A DNA stretch of 64,000 nucleotides from Amoebidium appalachense. Its lineage: Eukaryota; Ichthyosporea. The DNA lies in assembly GCA_963693365.1 (NCBI GenBank), contig CAVNZM010000014.1:3100001-3164000 (forward strand), read 5' to 3'. Positions 11,597-23,110 of the stretch are shown in pieces. Every line of letters starts with the position of its first letter. Position 1 is the first letter of the stretch. The position numbers and the translations under genes were made by a program. The notes beneath the pieces are model-generated. The model was not told the DNA's origin and made no database searches. It saw only the letters and a list, made by a program, of their open reading frames with translations.

Positions 11597-12310
11597 TTAG
11601 CTACAACAGCTCATATAGCTGCACGTCTGCAGCTCCTGAAACACACGAAAATTATCGAATTTTGTACATATTAGCGCAGTATTGAGTCTCTTCTCCTCGC
11701 ACGTGTTCCCCGCCTCCAGCCAGCACTTACAAGTCCATATATGATTCCCTTCCATGTTCATAAACTCGTCGCAATCCACGGTGTTTCCATCGAATTCGTT
11801 TGGTATCAGTCCCCATTCATTTTCTGCATATAAGTCCTTTTCGTATTCCTCCTCCCCCAAAACGTTCACCACATCCCCGAGAACGATATTCTCTCCAATT
11901 TCACGCTTTTGGGCCGCATTTTTGCCTTTGTTCACAGCTCGGACAGTTGTTTGCGCTTCCTCTCCCTGCATATCATTATCAGTACTAGTTAATGCATTGC
12001 CAGATGTTTCTTGATCTGTTATGGTTGCCAAACTCGAGGAATAATATGGGGGAGAAGAGACACAACACGTGTTGATGGAACAAACCTCTTCCTCGGGTAA
12101 CCCCTCTGATATTGGGTCGCAGTAGAGCCCCGTGCGTACCGTGCACAATATTATGTTGGCGATTGACGTGATCCATGTTTGGCATGAAATGGATGTTGAG
12201 TCGATAGGTCTTGCTGTTACGTTTGTGAAGTTGATCAGAAGAAAAGACACGCATATGGCCCTTAGGGCAGCACCTGCTGTTGTTAATACACGGGGAGAGA
12301 AGTGTAGCAT
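11597..12310 (-). CDS. Secreted two-domain cysteine-rich protein, paralogue A
   Basis: This is an intronless 237-residue protein that I do not recognise. A hydrophobic N-terminal segment (about residues 13-32) ends at TARP and looks like a signal peptide. Two cysteine modules follow, each closing with the pattern C-S-x3-C-C: CSINTCC near residue 83 and CSYMSCC at the C-terminus. They are joined by a charged linker of about 85 residues. The C-terminal module contains CDEFMNM, HIWTCKCW and GNTCEE, all matched in the paralogue at 19820..20443. The N-terminal modules also align (CQTWI with CKTWV). Conservation between two diverged copies argues for a real coding sequence. A secreted or cell-surface role is inferred from the signal peptide and cysteine content; no function can be named. 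Confidence 0.82.
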   Translation of the reverse strand: MLHFSPRVLTTAGAALRAICVSFLLINFTNVTARPIDSTSISCQTWITSIANIILCTVRTGLYCDPISEGLPEEEVCSINTCCVSSPPYYSSSLATITDQETSGNALTSTDNDMQGEEAQTTVRAVNKGKNAAQKREIGENIVLGDVVNVLGEEEYEKDLYAENEWGLIPNEFDGNTVDCDEFMNMEGNHIWTCKCWLEAGNTCEEKRLNTALICTKFDNFRVFQELQTCSYMSCCS

Positions 12311-12419
12311 TTTTGTAGTGTTGCATCGATCCGTGTATTCTGTTAATGAAGTGATTTGCGCACAGGCATATATTATTGTGCGTTATCACACTAGGCAGTC
12401 ACTGTTAATGGCATAAATA

Positions 12420-13150
12420 TGTGCTCTGCGGAGTGTTGTGAGTGAAGGATTTGATTCTCAACTATTCGGCTATCGTGGTTAGCATGGAAGGCTTAGAGTT
12501 TAAAGGCACGCTCTTCCACTGCGGATACAACCTTAATTGCTTCATGCACATGACCTCACATGACCGCGGTCGATGTCATAATGTACAATGGGCACGTATG
12601 ATAGAAGGCAGAAAAAATATATTCATTATGAATGCAAGCTTCGAAAAAGTCCACTAGAATGGGTTCATTGATGAATCAAGGAGCTCTTTTCTACGTTTCG
12701 GGAACCTTTGTGATCTATTGGATCAAAAACTACAATGATGAGTCCGAAAAGCATCCAATCAGCGGCTGCTGGAAAGCAAACAGATATCTGGATGCGTGAG
12801 CGCATGACATTTTACGAATCATCTATCCAAAATATTACTTTTTGCGCAAACTTGCTCTTTGATTCACACTGTTATTTGCCAATCAGAATGACTTATCTAA
12901 GTACAAAATAGATCTTCGAATGCCCTGAAGGCTTTTGACTGAGCCTGCACCGACTCCCCGAGTCGACTCAGCAACCAAGTTGCTGTCAGCAAACATAGAC
13001 AAGGGAAAGAAACAATGAGGAGAGGATCCCGGGTCCTAAGGTGGAAAGAGGTTATCTAGCTTGCGCAAGCGATTTCATGCATGTATGTAACTTTCGCATG
13101 TATCAATGATTATAAAGCCGCGGACACAAACAACAGGTTGCACCAGGGAT
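12420..13150. other. Intergenic, no supported gene
   Basis: The region is unique-looking sequence upstream of paralogue A, including a TATTTATG-like element on the minus strand near 12411-12419 that could act as its promoter. No coding signal was found. Confidence 0.4.
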
Positions 13151-13159
13151 GACATCGCA

Positions 13160-13569
13160 TTATGATCGAGCGCGTGCGCACACACACACACACAAGGCCC
13201 ACACACGCACACACACGCGCACACACACGCGCGCGCGCACACGCACGTGCACACACTCGAATAGCACCTGCAGCACGCACATGTGCACAGTGTCACATAT
13301 ATCCACACACACAAGCACACAGGCATATGCATGCATGCACCCACACACAGCCCCCAAGCACATAAACCATGATAAATACATGTATAATGTACACCTGCGG
13401 ATACGCGTATTAATTAATGCACCTTCACTCACCGACACACGCACACACACACGCACAGTGTCACAGACAAAAACACGCGCACACAAAAACACACTATCTG
13501 ACATGTGCGCAGATGCTACTATACACGTGTACTGGCATATACACATACAGTCACGCTTGCGAGCATACA

Positions 13570-13620
<51 letters not shown>

Positions 13621-13769
13621 CCGCCCGCACGCCCGCCCGCCCGCACACATGCACGCACGCACGACGCACGCACGCACATAGACGCGCGCACACGCACACA
13701 TACACAAAGAGAGAGAGAGAGGGAGAAAGAGAGAGAGAAAGAGAGCGAGAGACAGAGACTGTGGCGCGT

Positions 13770-13811
<42 letters not shown>

Positions 13812-14023
13812 AGAGAGAGACTGTAGCGCACACACATACACGCGCGCGCGCACACACACAGGTAAGAGAGGGAGGGGGAGGGGGAGCGAGGGGGAGAGAC
13901 AGAAAGAAAAAAAGGGAGGGGGGGGGGGGGGGGGGGGGGGAGGAACGAGAGAGAGAGAGCGCGAGAGGGAGGGGAGAAAAAGAGAGAGAGAGAGACAGAC
14001 AGAGAGAGAGAGAGAGAAGGGGG

Positions 14024-14122
<99 letters not shown>

Positions 14123-14330
14123 GCCTCTCTCTCTTTCTCTCCCCCCTCCCCCCTCTCTCTCTCCCCCCCCCCCCCCCCTCTCTCTCTCTGCCAGTCTCTC
14201 TCTCTATATACAGTACTACAGTACATCCCCCCACCTTCTCCCCTCTCCCCCTCTCTTGCTCGATTCGAGACTCCCCCCCCCCCCCCCCCCCCCCCCCCCT
14301 CCCTCTCCTCCCCTTCCCTCCCCTCTCTAT
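13160..14330. repeat. Large compound microsatellite block: CA, ACGC, GA, CT, poly(G), poly(C)
   Basis: The block holds CACACG tracts (13170-13500), (ACGC)n with CCGC variants (about 13568-13680), GA-rich tracts (13707-13760 and 13860-14066), a poly(G) run (13919-13940), (CT)n (14068-14120) and a poly(C) run (14273-14299). Reading frames through it are repeat artefacts. Confidence 0.9.
14027..14121. repeat. (GA)n-(CT)n perfect inverted repeat
   Basis: About 20 GA units are followed immediately by CC and about 25 CT/TC units, so the two arms are complementary and can fold into one long hairpin or cruciform. Confidence 0.85.
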
Positions 14331-15217
14331 TTCCTCCCTTCCCCTTCTTGTTTTTGTTTTATTATCCCGTTTTACCTCTTTGAGGCTACCGTCTTCCACT
14401 TGGTTCTGCCTATGCCCTCATGATCAGGTAGGATTCTATACCTACATTAGAATCCTGATGTACCTATGCACGTTCCTACCTATAACCTTCCCCACCCCCC
14501 GTCACTACCTTCCATTCCCCCTTCTTGCACCCCCAGGTAAAAAAAGGAGGGAAAGAAAGGGTGAAAAGAAGCTCTGTTGTTGAACAAGCAGCCCCGCTCT
14601 GTTCCTTCATAAGAAGACGGGTGAGCTTTCGAATGTCAATCTCCGTCTCCCTCCCGGAGTTCTCCTCCTCACTATTCAAAATTCGCGGATTCCATGCTAC
14701 CCTAGCCCATCCCTTCCTTGGATGTTTATTAAATACGATACAGGCACACATTCACTGTTGCACGTACAGTTACAAGGCACAAAAACACACAAAAGCACAC
14801 ACTCAGAACCCCGTTGCACTTTAAGCACTCTTACAGATACATGAATTTTCACAACCAGAACCGGTACAGTTGCTCCTATTTACGAACACATATGCATTCA
14901 AACCGTTGACGTGGTCAGGTGTAGTGTGACCAACAAACAGTCCCTATTTTTTATATATGTAGCCCGAAACAAAGAGTAGGGTAATCATTGATCATATGCT
15001 CGTTTGTACTTTTATTTTTCGTTGTAGCAGCATGTGTTCTATTTACCCTTGCGGTATACGTAATACAAATATGTTCATCATCATCATAGGCTAAGTGAAT
15101 TTCTATACTCTACAGATGTCCAATGTTACAGTCATTAATTCGTGCATTGTAAGTACTATCATACAGTATTGTGTATACACCAGTTCAGTCTCTATAAATT
15201 CTCTCAAACCTAAATCC
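14331..15217. other. Intergenic, downstream of NAT copy A
   Basis: No gene is supported. A minus-strand AATAAA (plus-strand 15011-15016) lies about 205 nt past the NAT stop and could be its poly(A) signal. Confidence 0.4.
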
Positions 15218-16467
15218 CTAGTTTCGTAGCACAATGCCAAAGTTCTCAGCCAATGCCCTTCTCCACTCCTCATCCCCCTCAATCTTTGTCTTCACCACCT
15301 CCCCATTTGTTGTGACGGTCAGATGCTTTGACGTCAGAGTGACCACACCTGTTTCCGTGACGCGGGAAACAAGCGTAAATTGTGTGAACCACGTCATGTT
15401 GGTGTTCTGAATGAGCATGCCACCCATGTGGAATGCACTGGACAGCAAGTCAAAATCACCGTTAGGATAGAATCTGTACCACGTGAGAAACCCCTTTTCT
15501 GCGAGCTCCTTCTGTGTGTACCGTGCACCGTCTGTCCTTGGCTGCAACAGTTCAAACGTTAACTCAGGGGTGGTGTCGTTTAAGTTTGCATTCCCGTCTT
15601 CGGTGACTCGGTCGATGGGGCCCGGGCGATGCATGAGCACGTGAGAGAACATGGCATCCGGCCGCTCGAAAATATTTACGTTTTCGGCTACAGTGTATTG
15701 TGTCTGGCGGTGGTCCGTAGCAACTGAGCCGGCGTGCAAAGGGACGGGCTCACGCACAGGCTGGCCAGCCCCACAGTCTACGAGGTATTCGGCGCCATCA
15801 CTGAGTGTGACGATGGGCACAAAGTGTGTGGCAAATGGAGCATAGGCGCCGAACTTGGTGAACACCTGCCCAAGTGTGACGCGGACACTGTATCCCAGTG
15901 AGCGGAGGAGTGCGGTGAATGCGAGGGTGATCTCGAAACACACACCACCACGGCGTTGGTTTGCGATCTTGTCGACTGCTGCTTCAATGGTTTCGGCCAT
16001 GCGCTTCTTGGGGATTTTCCTGCGTTTATGAAAGTCATTACACATGTTAGTTTGTGCTGAGGTTCATTTGCAGAGCACCAATACGAATTCAACGCATGCA
16101 CTGCAATTCGAATCACAATATCCCAGGGCCGCAATCATTCTTCTACATATGTACTGCATACAAAACAGGCAAACACATTTTAGGATACCTACGGGTACTC
16201 CTTGCCTGCTGCGGCATGCTTGTGCATGTCCAGGTTCTCAAAGGGCACGGCCAGCAGGTGGCGCTGCTGGATGACCCTCAGCCACAAGAGGGTGGGCCCG
16301 TCGGCCAGCATTGCCGCAATGTCCTGGGCGGTGAAGCCGAGGCGCTGCAGGTACTGCCTCTGCTGGGTGGCGCTCAGAGAGGCTTTGCGCAATTTCTTTT
16401 GCTGCTTGGAGAAGGGCTTGGCCTTCTTCATGAGCTGCATCTCGACTTTAAAAAGAAGTGACGGCAT
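15218..16467 (-). CDS. NAT: Arylamine N-acetyltransferase, copy A
   Basis: The enzyme transfers acetyl from acetyl-CoA to arylamine or hydrazine substrates through a cysteine-acyl intermediate. Exons are 16193..16467 and 15218..16019 (GT-AG, donor after GAGTACCC), giving 358 residues. The catalytic triad is visible: Cys119 in QRRGGVCFEIT, His157 in ATHF and Asp173 in VDCGAG. VPFENLDMH is the usual N-terminal NAT motif. The protein is longer than the usual 280-290 residues because of a basic N-terminal extension of about 38 residues rich in Lys and Gln. Promoter, exons, intron and UTR sequence are shared with copy B at 28904..30147 in opposite orientation, and the two proteins differ at few positions. 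Substrate is unknown. Confidence 0.95.
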
Positions 16468-16594
16468 TTTGGATCGTTACAGAAACTGGATTTTTGTCGA
16501 GTTGAAAAGTTGGAAGTGGATATCGATGGTGCAAATGCTTGGAGGCTGAAATTCACGACTATAAAAAACTGATGGAAATGCCCCAGAAAACTAA

Positions 16595-16603
16595 TTATAT
16601 ATA
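16595..16603 (-). promoter_or_regulatory. TATA-like box of NAT copy A
   Basis: On the minus strand TATATATAA lies about 130 nt before the ATG, next to a CCAAT motif (ACCAATGAAAT). The equivalent position of copy B has TATATAAA. Further CCAAT/ATTGG motifs lie at about 16619-16720. Confidence 0.5.
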
Positions 16604-16779
16604 CGTGATCTTCTATTTCATTGGTTAGCCAATCATATCAACGTCGTTATATGTACTGTGATAATTCACCAATAAAATGCGTCAGGATAGGTAAATACAC
16701 GGCGAATTCCTATTGGCTCTTGATCTAGTCACTAGATCCGACGTCGCTCGGCGTCGCGTGTAACAACGCCTGTTGGCGG

Positions 16780-17100
16780 ACAGCCTAAGTTTTGTGGTTC
16801 TCTATATCAAAGTGTCAAACTACTGGAAAACCAATCATCATTTCTAGAAGGGCCATTTACTGTGCATTTGCTGTGCGTGCACAAAGGAGTCACCCTCACA
16901 GCCCTAGCTAATTACATCTTTATTAGATACCATACCAACCATACCATGCACGATGGCATGGTGGCACCTCCACAGTCCACCCACAGAATCTGAAACGTTA
17001 CGACGACCGTCTTTAAAAAGAAACGCATAAACGCACCGACACATGGCATGCATACAGAAACGAAACCTCAAACACAGGCATGCCACATACATGTTTGTCT
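16780..17100. other. Intergenic, upstream of NAT copy A
   Basis: Past the breakpoint near 16770 the sequence is no longer shared with NAT copy B. No gene is seen. Confidence 0.4.
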
Positions 17101-17117
17101 GAAGGCACAATAATAAT

Positions 17118-17580
<463 letters not shown>

Positions 17581-17817
17581 ACGTATGTGTGTGTGTCTGT
17601 ACATAATGTTTTAAGTGTTGTTTTTATGAGTTTGTGTACAGTGGTGTGTGCCCCTTGCTGCCTGATGCAAACGTACTGTGTATATCGGTTTATGTGTGCC
17701 CGTCCAATTGCAATGGCCTGTGTTGCTGTGTAAGGTGATGCCGCCGACTCCGGGAGCCCGGGCCTCAGGCGGAAAGGGATGGGGGTGACCCGGGGGGGGG
17801 GGGGGGGGGGGGGGAGA

Positions 17818-17849
<32 letters not shown>

Positions 17850-18160
17850 TCCGTGGGGGGCCGGGGGAGGAGGATGAACGGGAAGGGAAACCACTGTGCA
17901 TTTCTATGCCATTCGGATTCTTATTGTATGGTTGATACATTAGAACGTGAGGTTGAGCCCCTTACCCCCTGCAAGAATAAAGAGGTTTTGTGATTACTGA
18001 ACTGAATACTTGAAGGGAGCCCCCTTGCCTATAGTAGAGGTGCCGTTGTAGGTTTCGGAGAGATGCATAGCCGATTAAGAATGTAACAGATATGTGTCTT
18101 CTATCATTGTAGGTGGGGTGCCGGCTGGGATGTTACTGGACGGATAAATGCTGCAAATAG
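17581..18160. repeat. Intergenic with poly(G) tracts
   Basis: Two adjacent G runs occupy about 17791-17814 and 17820-17847. The rest is unique-looking and has no supported gene. Confidence 0.6.
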
Positions 18161-18169
18161 TGTTCGGTA

Positions 18170-18302
18170 TTACTTCCCCCCCCCCCCTCCCCCCTTTCTG
18201 CATCCGTTTTACCCCCATTCCCCCTTCGCCCTCCCCTCATCCCCCCTTCACACCCACCCTCAACTCCTCCCCCTTCCCCCTCTGCCAGTCTGCCCTCCCC
18301 CC

Positions 18303-18337
<35 letters not shown>

Positions 18338-18480
18338 CCTTCCCCTCCTCCCCCTTCCCCATCTTATAGAGTCCCTCTCCATCTCTCTCTTTTCTCTCTC
18401 CCCCCCCCCCTCCCCCCCCACCCCCTCCACCTCCTTCCCCAACCGCCCCCCCCCCCCCCCCCCCCCCCCCCAATCCCCCT
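18170..18480. repeat. C-rich pyrimidine tract
   Basis: About 300 bases are almost entirely C and T, including C runs of about 30 nt at 18305-18334 and about 24 nt at 18447-18470. Confidence 0.85.
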
Positions 18481-18489
18481 TTTCTCATT

Positions 18490-18969
18490 TTTTCACTAGA
18501 CACAATTCAGAGTTAGAACACACCCGCGCATTTTCCGTGCCTGATATTGCAACAAGTATATTTAGACTTCGCCTTATGTGTTTCCACTTCGCACGGAGCA
18601 GTGGTGGGATTCAATCTGACTGTACATACACACCTTTCTGATTAGGTCGGGTTTTATGCCACTTGGGTTTTGTTGTACGAACCTTTATGTCTGACAGCCA
18701 CAAGAACCTATGTACATGATAGTATCGACATATAGCACAGTGATTACATCATGGATAAATTGCTGTATGGACATATAGATGGCACGTTGCCAAAACATCG
18801 ATAGTTATCACATCACGACTATACATACTTTTAACAAAACGTTGTGTCCCCAAACACAATTTAGTCGCACCACTCTGACCCGTCCCACACTATCTGGAAC
18901 ACATTCAGCTTAAAAAAAAAAATCCTCCTCAAGCACGTATCAATAGGGAGAGAGCAGGGAGAGAGAGAT

Positions 18970-19007
<38 letters not shown>

Positions 19008-19819
19008 GAAAGAGAAAGAGGGAGGAAAGAAGGATGGGGCGAAAACAATGCAACCATGTGAAGCAGGGTATGAATGTCGGGGGATTTAACGGCAATTCCT
19101 AGCAAAACCAAAAAAAAAAACAAAGGAATTTAGATTATGTTTGTAACTCCACAATGATGATGGACAAAAAGATTTGTTGGTTTTGCCCGCACAATTTGAA
19201 ACACATACACACGTGATGCAAGAACAAAACCTTACACGCACACCAGCGCCGTTTTGTGGCACATGCGTGTCATCCTCCACATAGGTCTAAGAACACGCAC
19301 ACACACACACGTACACACACACACACACACGTGTACACACGGGAAGGCCCAAACAAACTTGTACCAGACCACAAAGCAAATGTCTACCCAAATTGACGAA
19401 ACTAAGGAGGGGTATGAAATGGTGTAGCCTAAGCTGCACAAAAAGAAAGAAAGAAAGGAAAAGTTGAAAGAGGTAGAGTGCAAGGTGGACTTCACGATAC
19501 CAGGATCCGGAAAAAAGAAAAAATGCCAGCTAACCACCCATGAGATCAGAGGGCAGAAAGGCCTGAAATGAGAGAGGATTGGGCGAAACTTTAAAAACTC
19601 CACAACACCAGGGGGGAAAGTTCAACAAGTCACCATGAGACGATAAGAGCCTAAAAACAACGTTTTACCTTGTCTTGAAGCAACACCACACTGAAGTATA
19701 CGAATTACCTGCTTTCAGGCTCCCAAGCTGTCTGCTGTCGATCCCATCATAAAGTTTTGGGCAATCATTAATACGGCGCAAAAAGGGAGCGCCATTCGTT
19801 CACAATGAAAGGTTAAACA
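18490..19819. other. Intergenic, no supported gene
   Basis: Unique-looking sequence with one G run (about 18976-19007) and one short (AC)n tract near 19295-19330. No reading frame shows recognisable homology. Confidence 0.5.
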
Positions 19820-20443
19820 TCAAGCAACATCCAAACCAACATTCGCCTTATTTGCGCAGCACCGTGTGTGTGAGCACTTGACCAACTCGTCGAAAACCTC
19901 GTGGTCGCTCGTGTGCGCGCAAATCAACCCCTTTACGACGCCCCTTTCCCCACATGTGTTCCCCTCGTTTTCCTTGTCCCAGCAGTCACAATTCCATATG
20001 TAGTTACCAGTCATGTTCCTAAACTGGCTGCAGTCTACGACACTTGGTAATGCAGTGGGTGAACTTAACCACGAATCGTCGTAATTTTCCTCCACCACCA
20101 CCCCTTCTTCGTCCTCTTCATCCGAATCCTCCCCCTCGTCCTCCCCCTCCTCCGGGTCCACAAAACCACCGCTGTTGTTGTTTAACCCTTCAACAGCGTC
20201 TTCATGTTCTTCGTCGTCATCATCATAAAAGTCTTGCTCTAAGGTGCAACATTTAGCTACAGAGCATGCATTTGTGTTTGTTTTGGAGACGTTTGGTAGA
20301 CACACGGTCCTGTCGCTGATTTTGCAGTCACGCACGCCTGCTTCTTCTACCCATGTTTTGCACAGGATTGCGCTCTCAGGCCTGGCTGCGATAAGGGCAG
20401 CGCAAGCAAACAATACGGCTAGTGTTGAAGGGATAGATATCAT
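19820..20443 (-). CDS. Secreted two-domain cysteine-rich protein, paralogue B
   Basis: This is an intronless protein of 207 residues, unrecognised, paralogous to the product of 11597..12310. I place the start at 20443 (MISIPSTLAVLF) because a typical signal peptide follows, ending at AARP. The frame stays open 30 codons further upstream, but that part is not signal-like. The N-terminal cysteine module runs from CKTWV to CSVAKCC. A very acidic linker rich in Asp and Glu follows. The C-terminal module contains CSQFRNM, YIWNCDCW, GNTC and closes CSHTRCC. The linker differs completely from paralogue A while cysteines and tryptophans are kept, as expected for two folded disulphide modules on a flexible tether. 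Function unknown. Confidence 0.82.
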   Translation of the reverse strand: MISIPSTLAVLFACAALIAARPESAILCKTWVEEAGVRDCKISDRTVCLPNVSKTNTNACSVAKCCTLEQDFYDDDDEEHEDAVEGLNNNSGGFVDPEEGEDEGEDSDEEDEEGVVVEENYDDSWLSSPTALPSVVDCSQFRNMTGNYIWNCDCWDKENEGNTCGERGVVKGLICAHTSDHEVFDELVKCSHTRCCANKANVGLDVA

Positions 20444-20577
20444 GTTATTTTGCTTATTCTCAACGACGGAAAGGGAAGGAAACACTGATTCACAACACAA
20501 GGCGGGTGTGTATGCGTCTGTGTGCGTGCCCACCGTCTTGTGAACGTTCTTTGTGTGTGCAGGCGATTTATGGACGG

Positions 20578-20583
20578 CTTATA
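20578..20583 (-). promoter_or_regulatory. Possible TATA element of paralogue B
   Basis: On the minus strand TATAAG lies about 135 nt before the chosen ATG, a distance similar to the TATA-like boxes of the two NAT genes. Confidence 0.3.
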
Positions 20584-20589
20584 GCAAAA

Positions 20590-22120
20590 GGATCGCGCTT
20601 TTACCAGTTTTATGTGGTGACCAGATTTGATTGGTTTCCCTGACTTTGAAAGCTTCCCCCTTGACTATCATGATTTGGTTAAGCAAAGTGGGGCTTGATA
20701 CTCCCTCCCTTCAACTTTTCAACAACATCACAATTTTTTTTCTAATCTAGTATGTATTCAATATTGAATTGCTCATGACTCTTTCAAGCTTCAATGTGAC
20801 CGGCTGATAAAAAAGCTACAACTAGCAAACATAAAACTTAAGCTTTTACACAGGTTTTCCTGAGAGGGTAGCCTGCGTCTGCAGGTCGGTGCAACTTATT
20901 CTTCAACTTGACCTTCACTGACTTCTGACTTGACTCTCCCACACCATACTACAGAATGAAATTGTTTTCATCGCCGCTGGTGCCACTTTTGTGCTGAACT
21001 TTTTTAATCGCAAGCATGTTGATAGGTGTGAGTTTTTATGTCGCGTTTTACCTCTTTCCCTACGGGTGTCTGCTACACTAGCTGGCAATGTGAACACTTT
21101 AGTTTTTTTGTTGAATTCTGTTGGTCGTCACATTGAGTATTTATATGATTTTCACACAGTGTTTAGGTATCTCAGTATGCACTTGTTACTGGATAATTCG
21201 TGAAGTTTATTTTATTGTCTTTTCAGTATGCCGTGCATACTTGCATATCTTTCCGTCGAATAAATCCAGTCAAAAGAAAAAAATTCTTATATGAGCACAT
21301 CAATAAAGTCATTATAAAAAAATGAAAAAAGAAAAAAACAATTCTTACATTCAAAGGCTTTTTATCCCCCTCGTTGTGAGTCTACAGTGTACATTGCTCA
21401 ACCATGAGATCACGAAGCTATGTGAAAGACGCAAAGCGTGTCGCCCCATTCATCGCGACGTCAATGGAGCAGCCTGCTTATATAAACTCTTTCCTTTTTT
21501 AAAGAAGCATATATATTGTTCCGTCTGGTACAACGCAATCCAAGCAAAATACTAAAAACGGCTACATAAAGCACAGTTTAGCTGTGCGAATCTCAAACCG
21601 ATCGCGAAATTATTTTTTCAAGCCATTATGGACAGGTGATTGGATTCCTTATTTCTTACAGCTTTCTGATTGGCTTACTCGGTATTTACCCTCCTCTCGG
21701 AAGTGATTCCCCTCCCCCGCAAATAGCCACATTAATGAACTAGTAAATACAGGTACCCCCCGCCCCGTTGGGGCGGGGCCTGCATGGGACATGTGCACAG
21801 AATTTGAAGCGGAAGAGAAGAGAATAAATCCAGTCAAAAGAAAGAGAAGAGAATATAGAGTGTATTTGATGAAAAATTTATAGGCACAAGATATATCATA
21901 ACATGGCAACACTGTTGCCTGGTGGAGCTTTATTTTTGTTTGTAGGGTTTTATAGAAACTAAAATATGACGCAATGTAGCCTGCACACTTTCACTGACAG
22001 GCGCAGAAATTAATATACAGGATCCGGAACTTCTTTATATATATGGATATATTGTCTACTTCTCACCCAGTCCAGTCTTTCATCTTCTGCTCGTGAAAAT
22101 TGGTCACAGGCCCATTCAGA
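20590..22120. other. Intergenic, no supported gene
   Basis: The region is AT-rich, unique-looking sequence. The string AATAAATCCAGTCAAAAG occurs twice, at about 21260 and 21824, suggesting a small dispersed or duplicated segment. No gene is supported. Confidence 0.45.
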
Positions 22121-22122
22121 CA

Positions 22123-23110
22123 TCAACCTGCCAACATTGTGGAAGTGGGTAGTGTGCAGTAGTCGTCTTGCTGCTTTTGTGACTGACACCTAGTGCATGC
22201 AGGAAGACACGTAATATTGAGGCTCCAACCTGGTGTGCCTTGCAAAAACAGTAAAGGATATTGCAGTGGTTCACATAGCTCATTTAGGTAGTGAACTTGC
22301 TCGGGACGTTGGTTTGAGAATCGGTGGAACCATATTACGTGTCTTCCTGCATGCACTGGGTCCATATCATATAAGGCTGCAATCTCGGGAGCCTGGGGTG
22401 TAGCAGTTCTTCTGTTATTGCTTTGAAAGGCTACGTGAAAGTTTTCTTGGTCTGGGTAGGCTTGGCTTAGTCAGCGGAACTCAGATGCTATAGGGTTGCA
22501 CGGGTACAGAGCACTTTCGAGGAGTGAATTCATGAAAGCTGATGACAGAGATCAGTGCAGCAGCAACTGCTGCGCGTATACCTTCATAGATATAGTACCT
22601 TATATTGGAAAGACTGGTAGTTGAATCGTGCACCCTGTGGTATGACCTGCCGCATACCTTGACAAATGAAGGAGCTGCCTGTGTAACGGTTCTCTGAGAC
22701 CAGCCCATGGCTGTGAATGCAAACATGTTGTTATATTCTCTTGCCTTTTTGGTGAAAGCAGGTGTGTTGTATAGTTGTGTTAGCTGTAAAGGGAGAGGGG
22801 GGAGTGTTGGGATCACCCATTTTCCGTTTCCACAACAGAAAGAGGATTTCTCCTCTTTTAATAGGCGTGAGGTGCAAAAACTACAGACGTTCTGTTGTGA
22901 CAGTGCAACGTTTTCCAGTTTCCATTCGCTGATGTGTGCAAAAACATCTGCAGGCTCTTGCAACTTGTATAAGTTGTATCCTGTGTGTGTCTCTTCATAC
23001 AGGATATCCAGTGTTCTGGTGTGGTTTGGCTGGAGTACTAAGTGGCGGGGTTTTAGGCGGTTCATAAAGGGTGTCCAGATCCTTAAGTTGGTTTGTGTCA
23101 TGGAGCAGAG
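22123..23110 (-). mobile_element. Degenerate Helitron Rep/helicase-type coding remnant
   Basis: On the minus strand the translation contains VCSFCTSRLL then SSFCCGNGKW, IPTLPPLPLQL, KAREYNNMFAFTAMGW and CGRSYHRVHD. This is the cysteine-rich segment and following N-terminal region of Helitron replication proteins. In another frame closer to 22123, ELCEPLQYPLLFLQGTPGW matches the conserved PLQYPLLFPxG region that lies further along the same proteins. The frames are broken, and no Rep HUH motif, helicase motif or Helitron terminus could be found, so this is a fossil fragment. Confidence 0.75.
22192..22357. repeat. Perfect 26-bp inverted repeat within the Helitron remnant
   Basis: The arm AGTGCATGCAGGAAGACACG (22192 onward, 26 bp in all) is exactly complementary to 22332-22357, with 114 bp between. 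One arm encodes part of the Helitron-like frame, so it looks like a local inverted duplication, not transposon termini. Confidence 0.85.

Noticed and set aside
13550-13690. Regular ACGC repeats as a possible CRISPR-like array
   Set aside because: The unit is four bases with no spacers, and the genome is eukaryotic. It is a microsatellite.
22192-22357. Inverted repeat as terminal repeats of a DNA transposon
   Set aside because: One arm is part of Helitron-type coding sequence and no flanking duplication is visible.
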